Positions 34,140 to 44,049 are shown, numbered from the stretch's first letter. The stretch: DNA of 64,000 nt from Arcticibacter tournemirensis (GCF_006716645.1 NZ_VFPL01000001.1:2852001-2916000), one strand, 5' to 3'. A program made the numbers and translations. Notes: generated by a model from the letters alone, not told the origin.

Positions 34140-34492
34140 CGTCGTCAATATAGGTTATCAAAAGTAATTAACCAGTCCTTTAAACTCAGTTTGGTCTTTT
34201 ATATTTATAAAGTGATACAGTAACAACTCTTGATTATTAAAGCTTGTTTTATGCGCTGATAATTGAAAGTTGAGGGTTTTAAGCGACGACTTTACATTGT
34301 ATATGTTAAAATTGAAGCTTTGAAATACCTGATGCAAGTACAAGCAGCCAATCTTTGCTCCTTGTATAAGTTGGCAGGAATCATGTTTTTTAAAAAATCT
34401 ACATCCGATACCGGCGAGTTTTGGAGTTTTTCAAAACTATATAGACGTAATTGAAGGGATACGGAGTCGTATATCTATTGAACCCGATAGCG
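34140..34492. other. AT-rich intergenic region, nothing recognised
   Basis: Only short overlapping frames (about 60 codons) in both directions, without ribosome-binding sites, repeats or family resemblance. Confidence 0.4.
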
Positions 34493-35647
34493 TCACTTCA
34501 AGTCGTCCAGAAGCATTCTTAACTCATTGAATTCTTCTTTATCCGCTATATCAATTTTATTCAAAGTAGCGAGCTTGATTTTATCTCGGATGATTTTTAG
34601 ACGATGCAGCATCGGAAGTATCATTCCATTCCCGTGGTTAACAAATTTATGCAAATCCTCTATTGATGAAGGTAGCTTATAACCCTTATCGCGTCCAGTA
34701 CTGCTGCTTACAACAATTACGCCAGAATCTCGGATTTTACCTATAACCTTAGTTCGGAACGTATGCTCGGTTAAGGTCTCGGTCCTTCCCACATTCAGAT
34801 GCCTGATCAATTCACCGGTTGTAATATATTTGTCGACGCCGTAATTATTAAAGTATAGTAGAAGCAATTTCACACAGTTGACCTTATCTGTATCTTCCTG
34901 ACCTTCCACCTTTTGATTATTTAAGAACAAATTTGCGCTATTGAATGCTGCTGTTGCTATTTCCGAATTAAAATTCTTTTCTTCTTTAGCTGCTTCAGCG
35001 TAATAGGTTTGGTGATCTGGGGGAAACTGGTTTAGGCTAGTAATTTTGGGTTTTAGTAACCGTAGAAACTCACTAGATTCATCCGTTCGTTTTGTGTCGT
35101 CGAAACAGCGAGCTAAGGTGCCGGCAATAAAGTCAGCAAGCTGGATCATGGAATTATCGTGGCTCACTCCAAAGTTGAAATCACTGCCGGAAAACAGGGT
35201 AGGCATATGCTGTCTTTGAACATATTTTTTGAACTCTCGCATAAAATCATTTTCCCCATGCTCGTCGACAACCAGATCTAGGCTGGGAAAGGTGCGGAAC
35301 AATTCTCTATAAACGAGTCCATTTAGAAACTTGTAAAAAGAGGCTTTGTATTTAAAACCTTCCCCTTCCAACTTTCGCTTATCCACGATAACGGCGTAAA
35401 TGGAAAAATCAATTTGACAAATATCTTGTAGTATCCTTATCCGGCGGGCGTGATTATTGGCGACTTTCTTCGACTTAATCTCGCCTTTTTGAAAATGCTT
35501 ACTGCGAATTTGCTCAATTTGCTCGCTGCTTTCAGACAACTTATCCTTTCGTAATATAACACTGGCGACAATAAAATGACTTCCCTGAGAGTCGAATTCA
35601 AAGGAATTGTTCCCGTATTCATCGGCGAAAGCTACAATGGTACTCAT
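34493..35647 (-). CDS. DUF3800 domain protein with C-terminal winged-helix region
   Basis: 384 residues. DUF3800 signature: AFADEYGNNSFEF at the start (D-E pair), LDLVVDEHGEND (about 122–133) and HDNSMIQLADFIAGTLARC (about 162–181), giving the conserved acidic residues and the Q-L-A-D motif. The domain has an RNase H-like appearance and is common in phage-defence and mobile loci. Residues about 255–330 (LLLYFNNYGVDKYITTGELIRHL…) look like a winged helix and are not part of the basic domain. The gene is monocistronic. Role unproven; a nuclease is expected. Confidence 0.8.
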   Translation of the reverse strand: MSTIVAFADEYGNNSFEFDSQGSHFIVASVILRKDKLSESSEQIEQIRSKHFQKGEIKSKKVANNHARRIRILQDICQIDFSIYAVIVDKRKLEGEGFKYKASFYKFLNGLVYRELFRTFPSLDLVVDEHGENDFMREFKKYVQRQHMPTLFSGSDFNFGVSHDNSMIQLADFIAGTLARCFDDTKRTDESSEFLRLLKPKITSLNQFPPDHQTYYAEAAKEEKNFNSEIATAAFNSANLFLNNQKVEGQEDTDKVNCVKLLLLYFNNYGVDKYITTGELIRHLNVGRTETLTEHTFRTKVIGKIRDSGVIVVSSSTGRDKGYKLPSSIEDLHKFVNHGNGMILPMLHRLKIIRDKIKLATLNKIDIADKEEFNELRMLLDDLK

Positions 35648-35952
35648 GTTTTTTTTTTACAGTAAATATACAGTATCAGTTATTACTTTTGAATCGGACG
35701 AGTAGTAATAGCAAATGCTAGATAAGCTACGATAGAGTTAAGATCGGTTGTTCTGGTGTTCGGCTATATGGATTGATTAAAAAATTTAAATAACGAATGC
35801 TGTATTAATCTAGTTCGTGTATTATTCCGTTCCTTATTGTACTCCTGTATATTTGCACTAGACTCCCAAATAAGCTTTTTTCTGTATAAAGCAGGTCTAA
35901 AGAGTCGAGAGATATGAAGTAAAATCCGGCTACTGCTCTCACCGCTACACCA
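35648..35952. other. Intergenic region before the istA relic
   Basis: No gene supported. A 71-codon minus-strand frame here (35764–35979) overlaps the istA relic and has no family resemblance. Confidence 0.35.
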
Positions 35953-36098
35953 CAGGACTTTGAACGGAAGCGCTCTCATGAGCCCTGGTAGCCGGCAACG
36001 AGCGTGTTAGCGACCAGAAATACATTTACAGCGTTTCCTGTGCGTTGATTGGTTTTACAGAAAAAGAGCTCTATAGCACCAGTACGGTATACACTTAA
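35953..36098 (+). pseudogene. Remnant of a second, diverged IS21 istA
   Basis: CAGGACTTTGAA at 35953 and the downstream codons VAGNERVSDQKYIYSVSCALIG match the C-terminal part of the istA in this window (QDFE…VASNGHVSVQKHFYSVPYTLIG), with a frameshift and internal stop between. About 145 bp remain. It shows an older IS21-type insertion in the same neighbourhood. Confidence 0.7.
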
Positions 36099-36319
36099 TA
36101 ATCTAATAACTCCTTTTTGGGAACATCCAAGCCCTTTGCCAATTCAAGAATAGTTGAAAGCTGAACGTTAAAGTGCCCATTTTCAATTTTTGATATATTG
36201 CTATCATCCAAATCGCACCTAGATGCTAATAACCGTAAACTAATACCTTTACTTTTTCGAAGTTTTTGAAGATGCTCGCCAAATTCTTTCTGAATTTCGG
36301 GATATTCTCTTTTTGCCAT
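36095..36319 (-). CDS. Small XRE-family helix-turn-helix regulator
   Basis: 74 residues from ATG 36319 (MAKREYPEIQKEFGEHL); a start at 36328 is possible. Classic HTH_3: GEHLQKLRKSKGISLRLLASRCDLDDSNISKIENGHF…LSTILELAKGLDV, nothing else. Such single-domain regulators usually control mobile or toxin–antitoxin genes. A perfect inverted repeat GCTTCA–5 nt–TGAAGC lies 3 nt upstream of the ATG, suggesting autoregulation. The gene's end overlaps the istA relic by 4 nt. Confidence 0.85.
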   Translation of the reverse strand: MAKREYPEIQKEFGEHLQKLRKSKGISLRLLASRCDLDDSNISKIENGHFNVQLSTILELAKGLDVPKKELLDY

Positions 36320-36321
36320 AT

Positions 36322-36338
36322 GCTTCAATGTATGAAGC
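36322..36338. promoter_or_regulatory. Palindrome GCTTCA-N5-TGAAGC at the XRE start
   Basis: Perfect 6-bp inverted repeat with a 5-nt spacer, directly before ATG 36319. The size and position fit an operator bound by an XRE dimer. It also argues against the upstream ATG at 36328, which lies inside it. Confidence 0.5.
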
Positions 36339-36362
36339 GGTCAAATTGGAACGATATTTTTA

Positions 36363-36394
36363 AAAAAATGCGGTTGTTTATTACCGCATTTTTT
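36363..36394. terminator. Bidirectional terminator hairpin
   Basis: AAAAAATGCGGT, an 8-nt loop, ACCGCATTTTTT: a perfect 12-bp stem with A-run and T-run on the two arms, so it can stop transcription from either side. It insulates the XRE gene. Confidence 0.75.
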
Positions 36395-37185
36395 AATTTT
36401 ATTCATATATTTGATTTTATAAAGGAAATTGACAATAGCGATTGTCGAATAGTGACACTTCGATATAAATAGAGGTGCCCACTTACGAACTTCGTCCGTG
36501 CAAATGTGGAATTTGAATCCGAGGATAATAAGTGAGACCCGCATGTATAATAGCTAAGCTATATAGCCTGGGAACAGATTATCGTTTTATCAGAACAATT
36601 AAAGGTCGTTCCTCGTCGATACGGATGCACTTGCAGAACGCGAATTGTCCAGATAACCTTTATAACGCATTCCGGCTGTTTGGGTCGAGAATCTTATTTG
36701 ATTTGTTAATCCTTAACATTGAATAGTGAAACTATTAACTAACAGAAACAAAAAACGTTTTCAGGTCCAAGAAGCTTTAATAAACTTCTTTCTTAATTGT
36801 TCTAGCAAAAGAAGTAGGAACCTTTTATTGTTCTGGTTGAAAGGCACCGTTATAGGAAATTATTCCACTCAGCCTAACAAAGAACGAGGCAGTCTAAATA
36901 GTTCTTATAAAGAATTATCTCATTTCATAGATGCTGCTTGGTTCGTTAATGAGCAGCAAAATCATTCTTTCTGATATATTGAACGAGCCCTTTATGCTTA
37001 GTCGCCCCGCCCTTCATTGGGATCTGCTCATAAGCCCCCCTGAATAATCTGCAGCTCTCCAACGTCAGCAGTAAAACTACGTTTCGCCCCTGCGAAATTT
37101 CCTTAGTCGTTAAATAATTAACCCGGATTAATCACGTTAAAATATGCTCAAAAATAGAGTAGAGGGAGGGCTATGCCCTAAGGTG
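36395..37185. other. About 790 bp without a convincing gene
   Basis: Frames 36532–36726 and 36726–36974 (GTG start, MKLLTNRNKKRFQVQEALINFF…) touch each other but show no family, no ribosome-binding site and no conserved composition. They may be remnants. The last 150 bp contain the likely promoter region of the TlpA–SusCD operon; no exact TAnnTTTG box was found. Confidence 0.35.
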
Positions 37186-38487
37186 ATGGCAGAAAACAAA
37201 CCCCTGACCGGCCTGGCCGTCGTATTGATATACCTCCTTCTCATCCTTCTTCTTTCCCTGTCGGCCATCATCTCCTCGTACGCTCAAACGCAACCGAAGG
37301 CTCTTGAGATCGGGGATACCATCCCCGATATTACCATCACCAGGCTTCACAACTATACGTCGCCGTCTGTAAATACAGCTGATTTTCGCGGCAAACTCCT
37401 GATCATCGACTTCTGGGCCACCTGGTGCACAGCCTGCATTGTGAACTTTCCGAAGATGGATTCGCTGCAAAAGGCTTTCGGCAGTAAACTCCAGGTGCTG
37501 CTGGTTACCCGGGAGGGAGCAGGCAAGGTGCTGCCTTTTTGGGAAAGGTACAACAAGAACCGGGGGCAGGCCTTGGGGCTGCCCACCGTGCTGAACGATA
37601 CGGTGCTGAACGATCTTTTTCCGCACCGCTTTATTCCTCATTATGTATGGATAGGGGCCGACGGCATTGTTAAAGCCATTACCGGCCCCGAAAAGGTGAA
37701 CGCCGCTAATATCGCAGCTTTCACGGGCGGAACCAACAGGCAACTGCAACAGAAGAAGGATCTTGATCCGGAGAAACCGTTGTTCCTTTCGGACGACTTG
37801 CCCGCGGCATCGCTGGTGCACCATTCCATCCTGCTGCGGGGCCGCTATGAGGGCCTGTCCAGCGGTAACCACCAGCGCCATACCGAAAACTATACCGGCC
37901 TTGCGGTCACCAATGCTTCGCTGCTGTGGCTTTACCAAACAGCGGCAATCATGCTGTTCCGCCAAAGGGGTGAGTCGTTTAACGACCGCCGCATGATTAT
38001 CCGCAGCAGGCTGCAGGTGGCTTCGGCGACTCCCGACAGCCTCTATACCTACGAGATCCTGGTACCGCCGCAGCAGCAGGAACAAATGTATCCGTACATG
38101 CTTGCGGACCTCAACCGCTATTCGCCCGTGAAGGGCCGCGTCGAGCGCCTCAAAGTAAAATGCCTGGTGCTGCGTCGCAGCGGCAGGAAAGACCTGCTGA
38201 AAAGCAAAGGAGGCAAGCCGGAAAACAGGCTCTACAACAAAACAGACCCTTATATGCAAAATACTTCTTTAGCCAGCCTGCTGGTGAGACTGAACAGCCT
38301 GAACAAGCTGCAGCTCCCGGTGGTGGACGAAACGGGCTATACGGGCAATGCCGACCTGCGCTTTCAGGCCTCCTTTGATGATCTCCTGGCGTTGCGCAGA
38401 AACCTGCAGGCTTATGGCCTTGAGCTAAAAGAGGCCAGCCGTGTGCTGCCCATGCTGGTGATCTCTGATAAAAACGAAAATCTTTAA
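37186..38487 (+). CDS. TlpA-family thiol-disulfide oxidoreductase with long C-terminal extension
   Basis: 433 residues from ATG 37186 (MAENKPLTG), chosen because the signal peptide (VVLIYLLLILLLSLSAIISSYAQ) then follows directly and CTAAGG precedes it; ATG 37144 would add 14 residues. A thioredoxin domain carries the CxxC site WATWCTACIV (Cys81, Cys84) and a cis-proline region FIPHYVWIGADG. The last 220 residues have no known fold and are typical of Bacteroidota TlpA-like proteins next to SusCD. Periplasmic, membrane-tethered. The SusC gene starts 12 nt downstream, so the three form an operon. Confidence 0.85.
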   Translation: MAENKPLTGLAVVLIYLLLILLLSLSAIISSYAQTQPKALEIGDTIPDITITRLHNYTSPSVNTADFRGKLLIIDFWATWCTACIVNFPKMDSLQKAFGSKLQVLLVTREGAGKVLPFWERYNKNRGQALGLPTVLNDTVLNDLFPHRFIPHYVWIGADGIVKAITGPEKVNAANIAAFTGGTNRQLQQKKDLDPEKPLFLSDDLPAASLVHHSILLRGRYEGLSSGNHQRHTENYTGLAVTNASLLWLYQTAAIMLFRQRGESFNDRRMIIRSRLQVASATPDSLYTYEILVPPQQQEQMYPYMLADLNRYSPVKGRVERLKVKCLVLRRSGRKDLLKSKGGKPENRLYNKTDPYMQNTSLASLLVRLNSLNKLQLPVVDETGYTGNADLRFQASFDDLLALRRNLQAYGLELKEASRVLPMLVISDKNENL

Positions 38488-38499
38488 CCCTCTTTTTTG

Positions 38500-41400
38500 A
38501 TGAAACACGCTTTATTTATCTTTCTTCTGTTCAGCTTTCCGGGCGCAATGCTTGCCCAGTCGCAACTTACCGGCAGGGTGCTGTCGACAAAGGATAGAAG
38601 TCCCCTAACCGGGGCTACCATTCGTGTAAAGAACAGTAAAGCCGGTACTTCTACCGGCCGCGATGGCAGCTTCTCGCTGACGCTGCCCTCATCTAAAGCC
38701 GATCTGATTATTTCCTATGTCGGCTTCGAACCTTTGGAGCTGTCGGTTACGCTGCCGCTAAAGAGTCCGCTCGAGATCTTTCTCCGCGAATCGGCTGCCG
38801 GCCTGCAGGAAGTGATGGTCTCTACCGGCTACCAGAGCCTTCCCCGCGAGCGTTCTACCGGCTCTTTCAGCCAGGTGGACAACCGCAGGTTTAACCAGCA
38901 GGTGAGCACCGATGTGATCAGCCGCCTCGAAGCAGTAGCGGGTGGCTTGTCGGTTGGGCGTACCAATAACTCGGGATTGATGGTGCGGGGGCTGAGCACC
39001 ATCCAGGGCGTAAAAGGCCCGCTGATTGTGCTGGATAACTTTCCCTACGAGGGTAACATCGACAATATCAACCCCAACGACGTCGAGAATATTACCATCC
39101 TGAAAGATGCCGCAGCGGCTTCCATCTGGGGAAGCAGGGCAGGGAACGGGGTGATTGTAATTACCACCAAAAAGGGGAGGCTGAACCAGCCGCTTGCCAT
39201 CGAGCTGAACTCGAACGTCACCGTCAGCGGCAAACCGGACCTTTCGTACCTCCGGCCAATGTCGTCATCGGATTTTATCGACGTGGAGCGGATGCTCTAC
39301 GAAAAGGGCTATTATAACGATAAGTTCGCCTCGGCAAGGAAACCTGCCGTAAGTCCTGTGGTGGAACTGCTGGACCAGGCGGATAAAACGATTACACAGG
39401 AGGAAGCCGATGCACTGATCGATGAATGGCGTAAGCTCGACGTGCGCGACGATTACGACCGCTACCTGTACCGCCTGACGGTTAACCAGCAGTACTCCTT
39501 AAGTATGCACGGCGGCTCAGACGCGATGGCCTGGAACCTCTCGGGCGGCTATGACCGTAACATCAGTAACCTCGATGCTGCGAACAACCGGCTGAACCTC
39601 AATTTTAACCAAAGCCTGCAGCTCACCAGCAACCTGCAGCTGAGCTCGGGTATCTATTATACCAAAACGGAAAACGAAAGCGGCAGGCCGGGCTATGGCG
39701 AGATCTACTCGGTAAGCTCCTATCTCTACCCTTATGCCCGGCTGGCCGACGAAGGGGGCAACGCCCTGGCTGTACCGCGCGGATACCGCTCTTCGTATAC
39801 GGATACCGCAGGGCAGGGCAAGCTGCTCAACTGGCAGTACTATCCCCTGGAGGATTACAAGCACAGCGGCACGAAATCGGACCTGCAGGATGTGCTGCTG
39901 AACTTCGGCCTCAATTACCGCCTGCTGAAAGGCCTGAACGCTGATCTGAAATACCAGTACGAACAGCAGCAGAGCTCTGCAAGGCGCTTGTATGATGAGA
40001 ACAGCTACTTCGCCCGCGACCTGGTGAACGCCTTTACGCAGCTTTCCTCCACCGGAGCGCTCATACACCCGGTGCCGCCCGGCGGCGTGCTTGACCTTTC
40101 GGAATCGCTGCTGAAATCAAACAGCCTTCGCGGCCAGCTCAACTATAACCGGAGCTTCGGGAAGCATGCCGTCGCTGCGCTGGCAGGAGGGGAGCTGCGC
40201 AGCCTGCGCACTACCGGAAACGCAGAGCGCAGCTACGGCTACAATCCAGACCTGCTTACCTTCGGGAATGTGGATTATACGCGAACGTACCCTTCGATTG
40301 TAGACGGCACCGAGTCGTTTATCCCCAATGCCGACTCCTTCGACCACCTTCTCAACCGCTTTGTATCGCTGTACGGCAATGCGGCTTATACCTACGATGG
40401 GAAATATACGGTATCAGGCAGCACCCGGAAAGATGCTTCTAACCTGTTTGGCGTGAATACCAACGACCGCTGGAACCCGCTGTGGTCGGCGGGCCTGAGC
40501 TGGGATGTGTCGCGCGAAAGCTTTTACCGCTTCCCCCTGCTGCGCTACCTCAAGCTGCGGGCCACCTATGGCTTCAGCGGGAATGTGAATAATGCGCTGG
40601 CTGCTGTTACTACTGTCCAGTACTTTGGCACCAACCCCTACCTGTTTACGCCGTATACCTTGTTCAGCAACTATGCCAACCCCGAACTGAAGTGGGAGAC
40701 TTCGCGCATGCTGAACCTGGGCGCCGACTTCCAGCTGAAAGACAACCGCCTGAGCGGAAGCATTGAATATTACCGCAAGAAGGGGACCGACCTGTTCGGC
40801 CGTGCCCTGATTGATTATACCAGCGGCATCGGCAGCTATATCACCAAAAACGTGGCTTCCATGAAAGGGAAGGGGCTGGATATTGAGTTAAACAGCATCA
40901 ACACCACGGGCGCACTGGAGTGGAGCACCAACCTGAACTTTAGCAGCTACAGCGACGAGGTGACGGATTTTTACGTGTTCTCGAGGCAGGGCAGCAACTT
41001 CGTGGGCAGCAGCAGCCGCATTGCCGGGATTGTGGGGAAACCGGTGTACTCGGTGTTTTCCTACCGCTGGGGAGGGCTCGACCCGCAGACCGGCGATCCG
41101 CAGGGCTATGTGAACGGCGAACTCTCTAAAGATTATTCGGCCCTGAATGGCAGCGGTACTACGGTAGACGACCTGGTGTACCACGGACCTTCCATGCCCC
41201 GCTTCTATGGCTCGCTGGGCAATACCTTCAGCTACCGGAACTTTTCGCTCACCGCCCGCCTGCTGTATAAGTTCGGCTATTACTTTGTGCGCGGCTCCCT
41301 GAGCTACTCCGACCTGTACAGCAATGGCAACGGCCATGCCGACTATGCCCTGCGCTGGCAGAAACCCGGCGATGAACAGGTTACTGATGTGCCTTCGCAG

Positions 41401-41688
41401 GTATATCCCGCAGCGGCTAACCGCGACCAGTTCTATGCCGGATCGGAGGTGCTGGTGGAGAAAGGTGATCATATCCGGCTGCAGTATGTCAGTTTAAGCT
41501 ACGACATCAAAAAGCAGAACGTCCGCAGTCTGCCTTTCCGCTCGCTGCGGCTCTTTATGAATGTTAACAACGCCGGGATCCTCTGGCGGGCTAATAAACA
41601 GCATCTCGATCCGGAGTACGCGGCCTTCCGGAATACGCTGCCGCCTTCACTGAGCTTCGCCCTGGGCCTCAGGGCAACGGTTAAATAA
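38500..41688 (+). CDS. SusC/RagA-type TonB-linked outer membrane transporter
   Basis: 1062 residues from ATG 38500. Signal peptide to about residue 20 (…PGAMLAQ). A CarboxypepD-regulatory-like domain (LTGRVLSTKDRSPLTGATIRV, about 22–105). The plug domain includes VENITILKDAAAASIWGSRAG, then GVIVITTKKG. The rest is a β-barrel ending in the aromatic LGLRATVK. It imports a ligand with SusD as the lid; the substrate cannot be told. SusD begins 22 nt later. There is no sigma/anti-sigma pair next to it, so control is probably through the TlpA gene's promoter. Confidence 0.95.
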   Translation: MKHALFIFLLFSFPGAMLAQSQLTGRVLSTKDRSPLTGATIRVKNSKAGTSTGRDGSFSLTLPSSKADLIISYVGFEPLELSVTLPLKSPLEIFLRESAAGLQEVMVSTGYQSLPRERSTGSFSQVDNRRFNQQVSTDVISRLEAVAGGLSVGRTNNSGLMVRGLSTIQGVKGPLIVLDNFPYEGNIDNINPNDVENITILKDAAAASIWGSRAGNGVIVITTKKGRLNQPLAIELNSNVTVSGKPDLSYLRPMSSSDFIDVERMLYEKGYYNDKFASARKPAVSPVVELLDQADKTITQEEADALIDEWRKLDVRDDYDRYLYRLTVNQQYSLSMHGGSDAMAWNLSGGYDRNISNLDAANNRLNLNFNQSLQLTSNLQLSSGIYYTKTENESGRPGYGEIYSVSSYLYPYARLADEGGNALAVPRGYRSSYTDTAGQGKLLNWQYYPLEDYKHSGTKSDLQDVLLNFGLNYRLLKGLNADLKYQYEQQQSSARRLYDENSYFARDLVNAFTQLSSTGALIHPVPPGGVLDLSESLLKSNSLRGQLNYNRSFGKHAVAALAGGELRSLRTTGNAERSYGYNPDLLTFGNVDYTRTYPSIVDGTESFIPNADSFDHLLNRFVSLYGNAAYTYDGKYTVSGSTRKDASNLFGVNTNDRWNPLWSAGLSWDVSRESFYRFPLLRYLKLRATYGFSGNVNNALAAVTTVQYFGTNPYLFTPYTLFSNYANPELKWETSRMLNLGADFQLKDNRLSGSIEYYRKKGTDLFGRALIDYTSGIGSYITKNVASMKGKGLDIELNSINTTGALEWSTNLNFSSYSDEVTDFYVFSRQGSNFVGSSSRIAGIVGKPVYSVFSYRWGGLDPQTGDPQGYVNGELSKDYSALNGSGTTVDDLVYHGPSMPRFYGSLGNTFSYRNFSLTARLLYKFGYYFVRGSLSYSDLYSNGNGHADYALRWQKPGDEQVTDVPSQVYPAAANRDQFYAGSEVLVEKGDHIRLQYVSLSYDIKKQNVRSLPFRSLRLFMNVNNAGILWRANKQHLDPEYAAFRNTLPPSLSFALGLRATVK

Positions 41689-41710
41689 ATGTTCTCAAAT
41701 AAAATACAGC

Positions 41711-43084
41711 ATGAATATGAAATATATAAAGTTCTTACCCCAAACGCTGCTCTGCATGGCAGCGGCAATCGCCATCTCACTTCCGGCCTGCGACAGCTTC
41801 CTGGATGAAAAACCCGACAAGAAGCTGGTGGTACCGTCGTCCCTGGCCGACCTGCAGGCTATGCTGGATAACTACAATACCATGAGCAGCAATACCCCTG
41901 CCTCGGGCGAGGTGAGCACGGATGATTATTACTTAACGGATGCCGACTGGGCAGCACGGAGCGAAACCGACCGCCGCAAGTACCTCTGGGAAAAAGATAA
42001 CCTTTTCCCGACGGGCGATAACGGCAACGACTGGTCGTATAGCTATAGCTCGACCTTTACCTGCAATACGGTACTGAACCTGATCGGTGACATGGAGCGG
42101 AATGCCGCCAATGCTGACGTCTGGGACGATATCAAAGGACAGGCCCTGTTTTTCAGGGGTATGAATTACCTCAGCGCTGCTTTTATCTGGTGCATGGCTT
42201 ACCAGGAGGGATCGCCTGATCCGGGTCTTCCCATTCGCCTTGACCCTGATTTTAATCTTCCTTCCCTGAGGTCCTCGCTGGAGGAAACCTACGCGCAGGT
42301 GATCAAAGATGCAAGGGCATCGCTTCCCTTACTGCCCTTAAAATCAGTGAATGCGCTGCGGCCCTCTAAAGCGGCGGCCTACGCCTTGCTGGCGCGCACT
42401 TACCTCTCCATGCGTCGCTATCCCGAGGCGGGGCTCTATGCCGATTCGTGCCTGCAGCTGTCGGGCACGCTGCTGGATTTTAACACGCTGAATGCTTCGG
42501 CTTCCTACCCGGTTAAATTTCTCAATGCCGAGGTGATCCTCGAACGGTCGGGGGTAGCCACTCCGCTCAACCCTTCGCGGGCGAAGATCGACAGCAGCCT
42601 GTACCTGTTGTACCGGGATGGCGACCTGCGCAAAACGGTGTTCTTTAAACGCAACAGCAACGGAACGTATGCTTTTAAGGGCTCATTCGAAGGCTCGCAG
42701 GCGCTGTTTACAGGCTTTGCCGCCGGCGAAATGTACTTGATCCGGGCAGAAGCCGCTGCCCGCCAGGGGGATCCGCAGGCTGCGATGGCCAGCCTGAACA
42801 CGCTGCTGGCCAAACGATGGAACAAGAACAGCTTTGTGCCGCTCAGCGCTGCGGGCAGCGGGGAGGCCCTGCAGCTTATCCTGCTGGAAAGACGTAAGGA
42901 ACTTGTGATGAGGGGACTGCGCTGGATGGACATCAAGCGCCTGAACAGGGAGGGCGCCGGCATTTCGCTGCAGCGCAAAATAAACGGGCAGCTGTATACG
43001 CTCCCCGCGGGCGACCCCCGCTTCGCCCTGCCCATTCCCGAAGATGTGATTGCCCTGTCGGGCATGCCGCAGAACCCGCGTTAA
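41711..43084 (+). CDS. SusD/RagB-type outer-membrane lipoprotein
   Basis: 457 residues from ATG 41711. Lipobox SLPAC with Cys at about residue 27, followed by DSFLDEKPDKKLVVPSSLADL, the standard SusD mature start. TPR-like helices (KAAAYALLARTYLSM; AGEMYLIRAEAAARQGD) and LVMRGLRWMDIKRLNREG complete the family. It caps the SusC barrel and binds the substrate at the surface. The stop is followed by a strong hairpin at 43089, closing the operon. Confidence 0.93.
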   Translation: MNMKYIKFLPQTLLCMAAAIAISLPACDSFLDEKPDKKLVVPSSLADLQAMLDNYNTMSSNTPASGEVSTDDYYLTDADWAARSETDRRKYLWEKDNLFPTGDNGNDWSYSYSSTFTCNTVLNLIGDMERNAANADVWDDIKGQALFFRGMNYLSAAFIWCMAYQEGSPDPGLPIRLDPDFNLPSLRSSLEETYAQVIKDARASLPLLPLKSVNALRPSKAAAYALLARTYLSMRRYPEAGLYADSCLQLSGTLLDFNTLNASASYPVKFLNAEVILERSGVATPLNPSRAKIDSSLYLLYRDGDLRKTVFFKRNSNGTYAFKGSFEGSQALFTGFAAGEMYLIRAEAAARQGDPQAAMASLNTLLAKRWNKNSFVPLSAAGSGEALQLILLERRKELVMRGLRWMDIKRLNREGAGISLQRKINGQLYTLPAGDPRFALPIPEDVIALSGMPQNPR

Positions 43085-43088
43085 ACAA

Positions 43089-43123
43089 AGCGGGGCTGCC
43101 AGGAAATACCCGGCAGCCCCGCT
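43089..43123. terminator. Strong hairpin between SusD and the DUF6520 gene
   Basis: AGCGGGGCTGCC, an 11-nt loop, GGCAGCCCCGCT: a perfect 12-bp GC-rich stem. It sits between two convergent genes and can serve both. There is only a short TGTATT after it. Confidence 0.75.
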
Positions 43124-43152
43124 GTATTAAAGCCCTGGCAATATCGGCCGGC

Positions 43153-43464
43153 TTATTCGGAACGCTTGCTGCTTGCAATGGCCAGGATATCGTTCACGCT
43201 CTTACCGGCCATATACGAATCGAGCTGAGCCTGCGTGGTGATATTATCGGGCACCGTGATTTCGCAGGGCAGGTCGCCGGTATTGCCGCAGTCCTCTGCC
43301 GGTGTTCCGTTCAGGGTGTATTGGCTGGCCTGTAAAACTTCCGACTGGCTGTCGCCGTTGAAGGTCCACCGTTGTACTCTTTTTTCGGCTTTAAATGCAA
43401 TAGTAAACAGTACGAGCAGTACGCCCATCACAAGGGCGCCGGCTTTTAAAAATGAAGTTTTCAT
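43153..43464 (-). CDS. DUF6520 family secreted small protein
   Basis: 103 residues. Signal peptide or anchor LKAGALVMGVLLVLFTIAFKA (about 6–26), then a short mature part with two cysteines in EDCGNTGDLPCEITVP. The family is confined to Bacteroidota, mostly 80–110 aa, found in multiple copies near SusCD loci, role unknown. The start lies after a long AT-rich leader. A TGTCA-rich repeat (43671–43690) about 207 nt upstream is shared with the HTH gene and may be a common operator. Confidence 0.75.
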   Translation of the reverse strand: MKTSFLKAGALVMGVLLVLFTIAFKAEKRVQRWTFNGDSQSEVLQASQYTLNGTPAEDCGNTGDLPCEITVPDNITTQAQLDSYMAGKSVNDILAIASSKRSE

Positions 43465-43670
43465 ATCGGTTGAATTTTTTTTATTTTGTTACACATTTAG
43501 TTTTGAGGCAGATAGATGCCTTTTATAATCGTTGCGGAAGAGTGGCCGGTCTAAGGTTGCTCTTTCCTGTTTTTATACGTCAGGCAGGAGCCCTGCCGGA
43601 ATACAGCAAAATGATAGCCCATGTTCTTTTTCATAACATCCCGATGTTTCTATACAAAAGAAACGGGTCG

Positions 43671-43690
43671 GCCTGTCAGAATATGTCAGT
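43671..43690. promoter_or_regulatory. Shared 20-bp element, copy 1 (candidate operator)
   Basis: GCCTGTCAGAATATGTCAGT, 18/20 identical to 44050–44069. It lies upstream of the minus-strand DUF6520 gene. It contains TGTCAG–AATA–TGTCAG as a direct repeat. Confidence 0.4.
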
Positions 43691-43723
43691 CTTCAGGAAA
43701 TTGGATTTTTTTTCAAAATATTG

Positions 43724-43969
43724 TTAGTGGCCGTCTTTCAAGAAATATTCAATCTCGGGGTGCTGGCTTTTATCGGCCAGGAAATACTTCTTCTGGGCGC
43801 GGCTCCATTTTATTTGGTATCCCTGGTTTTTCAGGCTTTCGATGATCCTGAAAATAGTCCGTTCACTGCAGCTGAATTTTCTGGCTGCCTCGCGGGCTTC
43901 AAATAGTCTTTCTTTGTAAATCAGATAAAGCAGATACTTTTTCTTTTCTTCATATTCCCTGTAATTCAT
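43724..43969 (-). CDS. Small winged-HTH regulator (HTH_11/DeoR-like)
   Basis: 81 residues: MNYREYEEKKKYLLYLIYKERLFEAREAARKFSC, then SERTIFRIIESLKNQGYQIKWSRAQKKYF. The recognition helix (SERTIFRIIESLKNQG) and wing follow the HTH_11 pattern. No effector domain. The gene is divergent from the MocR-like gene at 44288, with the second copy of the 20-bp element between them. It may bind that element (inference). Confidence 0.7.
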   Translation of the reverse strand: MNYREYEEKKKYLLYLIYKERLFEAREAARKFSCSERTIFRIIESLKNQGYQIKWSRAQKKYFLADKSQHPEIEYFLKDGH

Positions 43970-44049
43970 CTAATAAAAGTTTAGTTCATAAGGCGAGTTT
44001 CTGTCGTTTTCAAAGCCGGAACTTTGATTTTTACAAATAAAACAGCTTG

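Noticed and set aside
35764-35979. 71-codon minus-strand frame
   Set aside because: Overlaps the istA relic on the opposite strand and lacks any protein-family features.
37171-38259. 362-codon open frame on the minus strand
   Set aside because: It is antisense to the TlpA gene and has no family resemblance; GC-rich codons on the plus strand leave this frame open.
39517-41472. Long minus-strand frames inside SusC (183 and 194 codons)
   Set aside because: Shadow frames of the SusC gene; the protein sequences are low in family features and have no start context.
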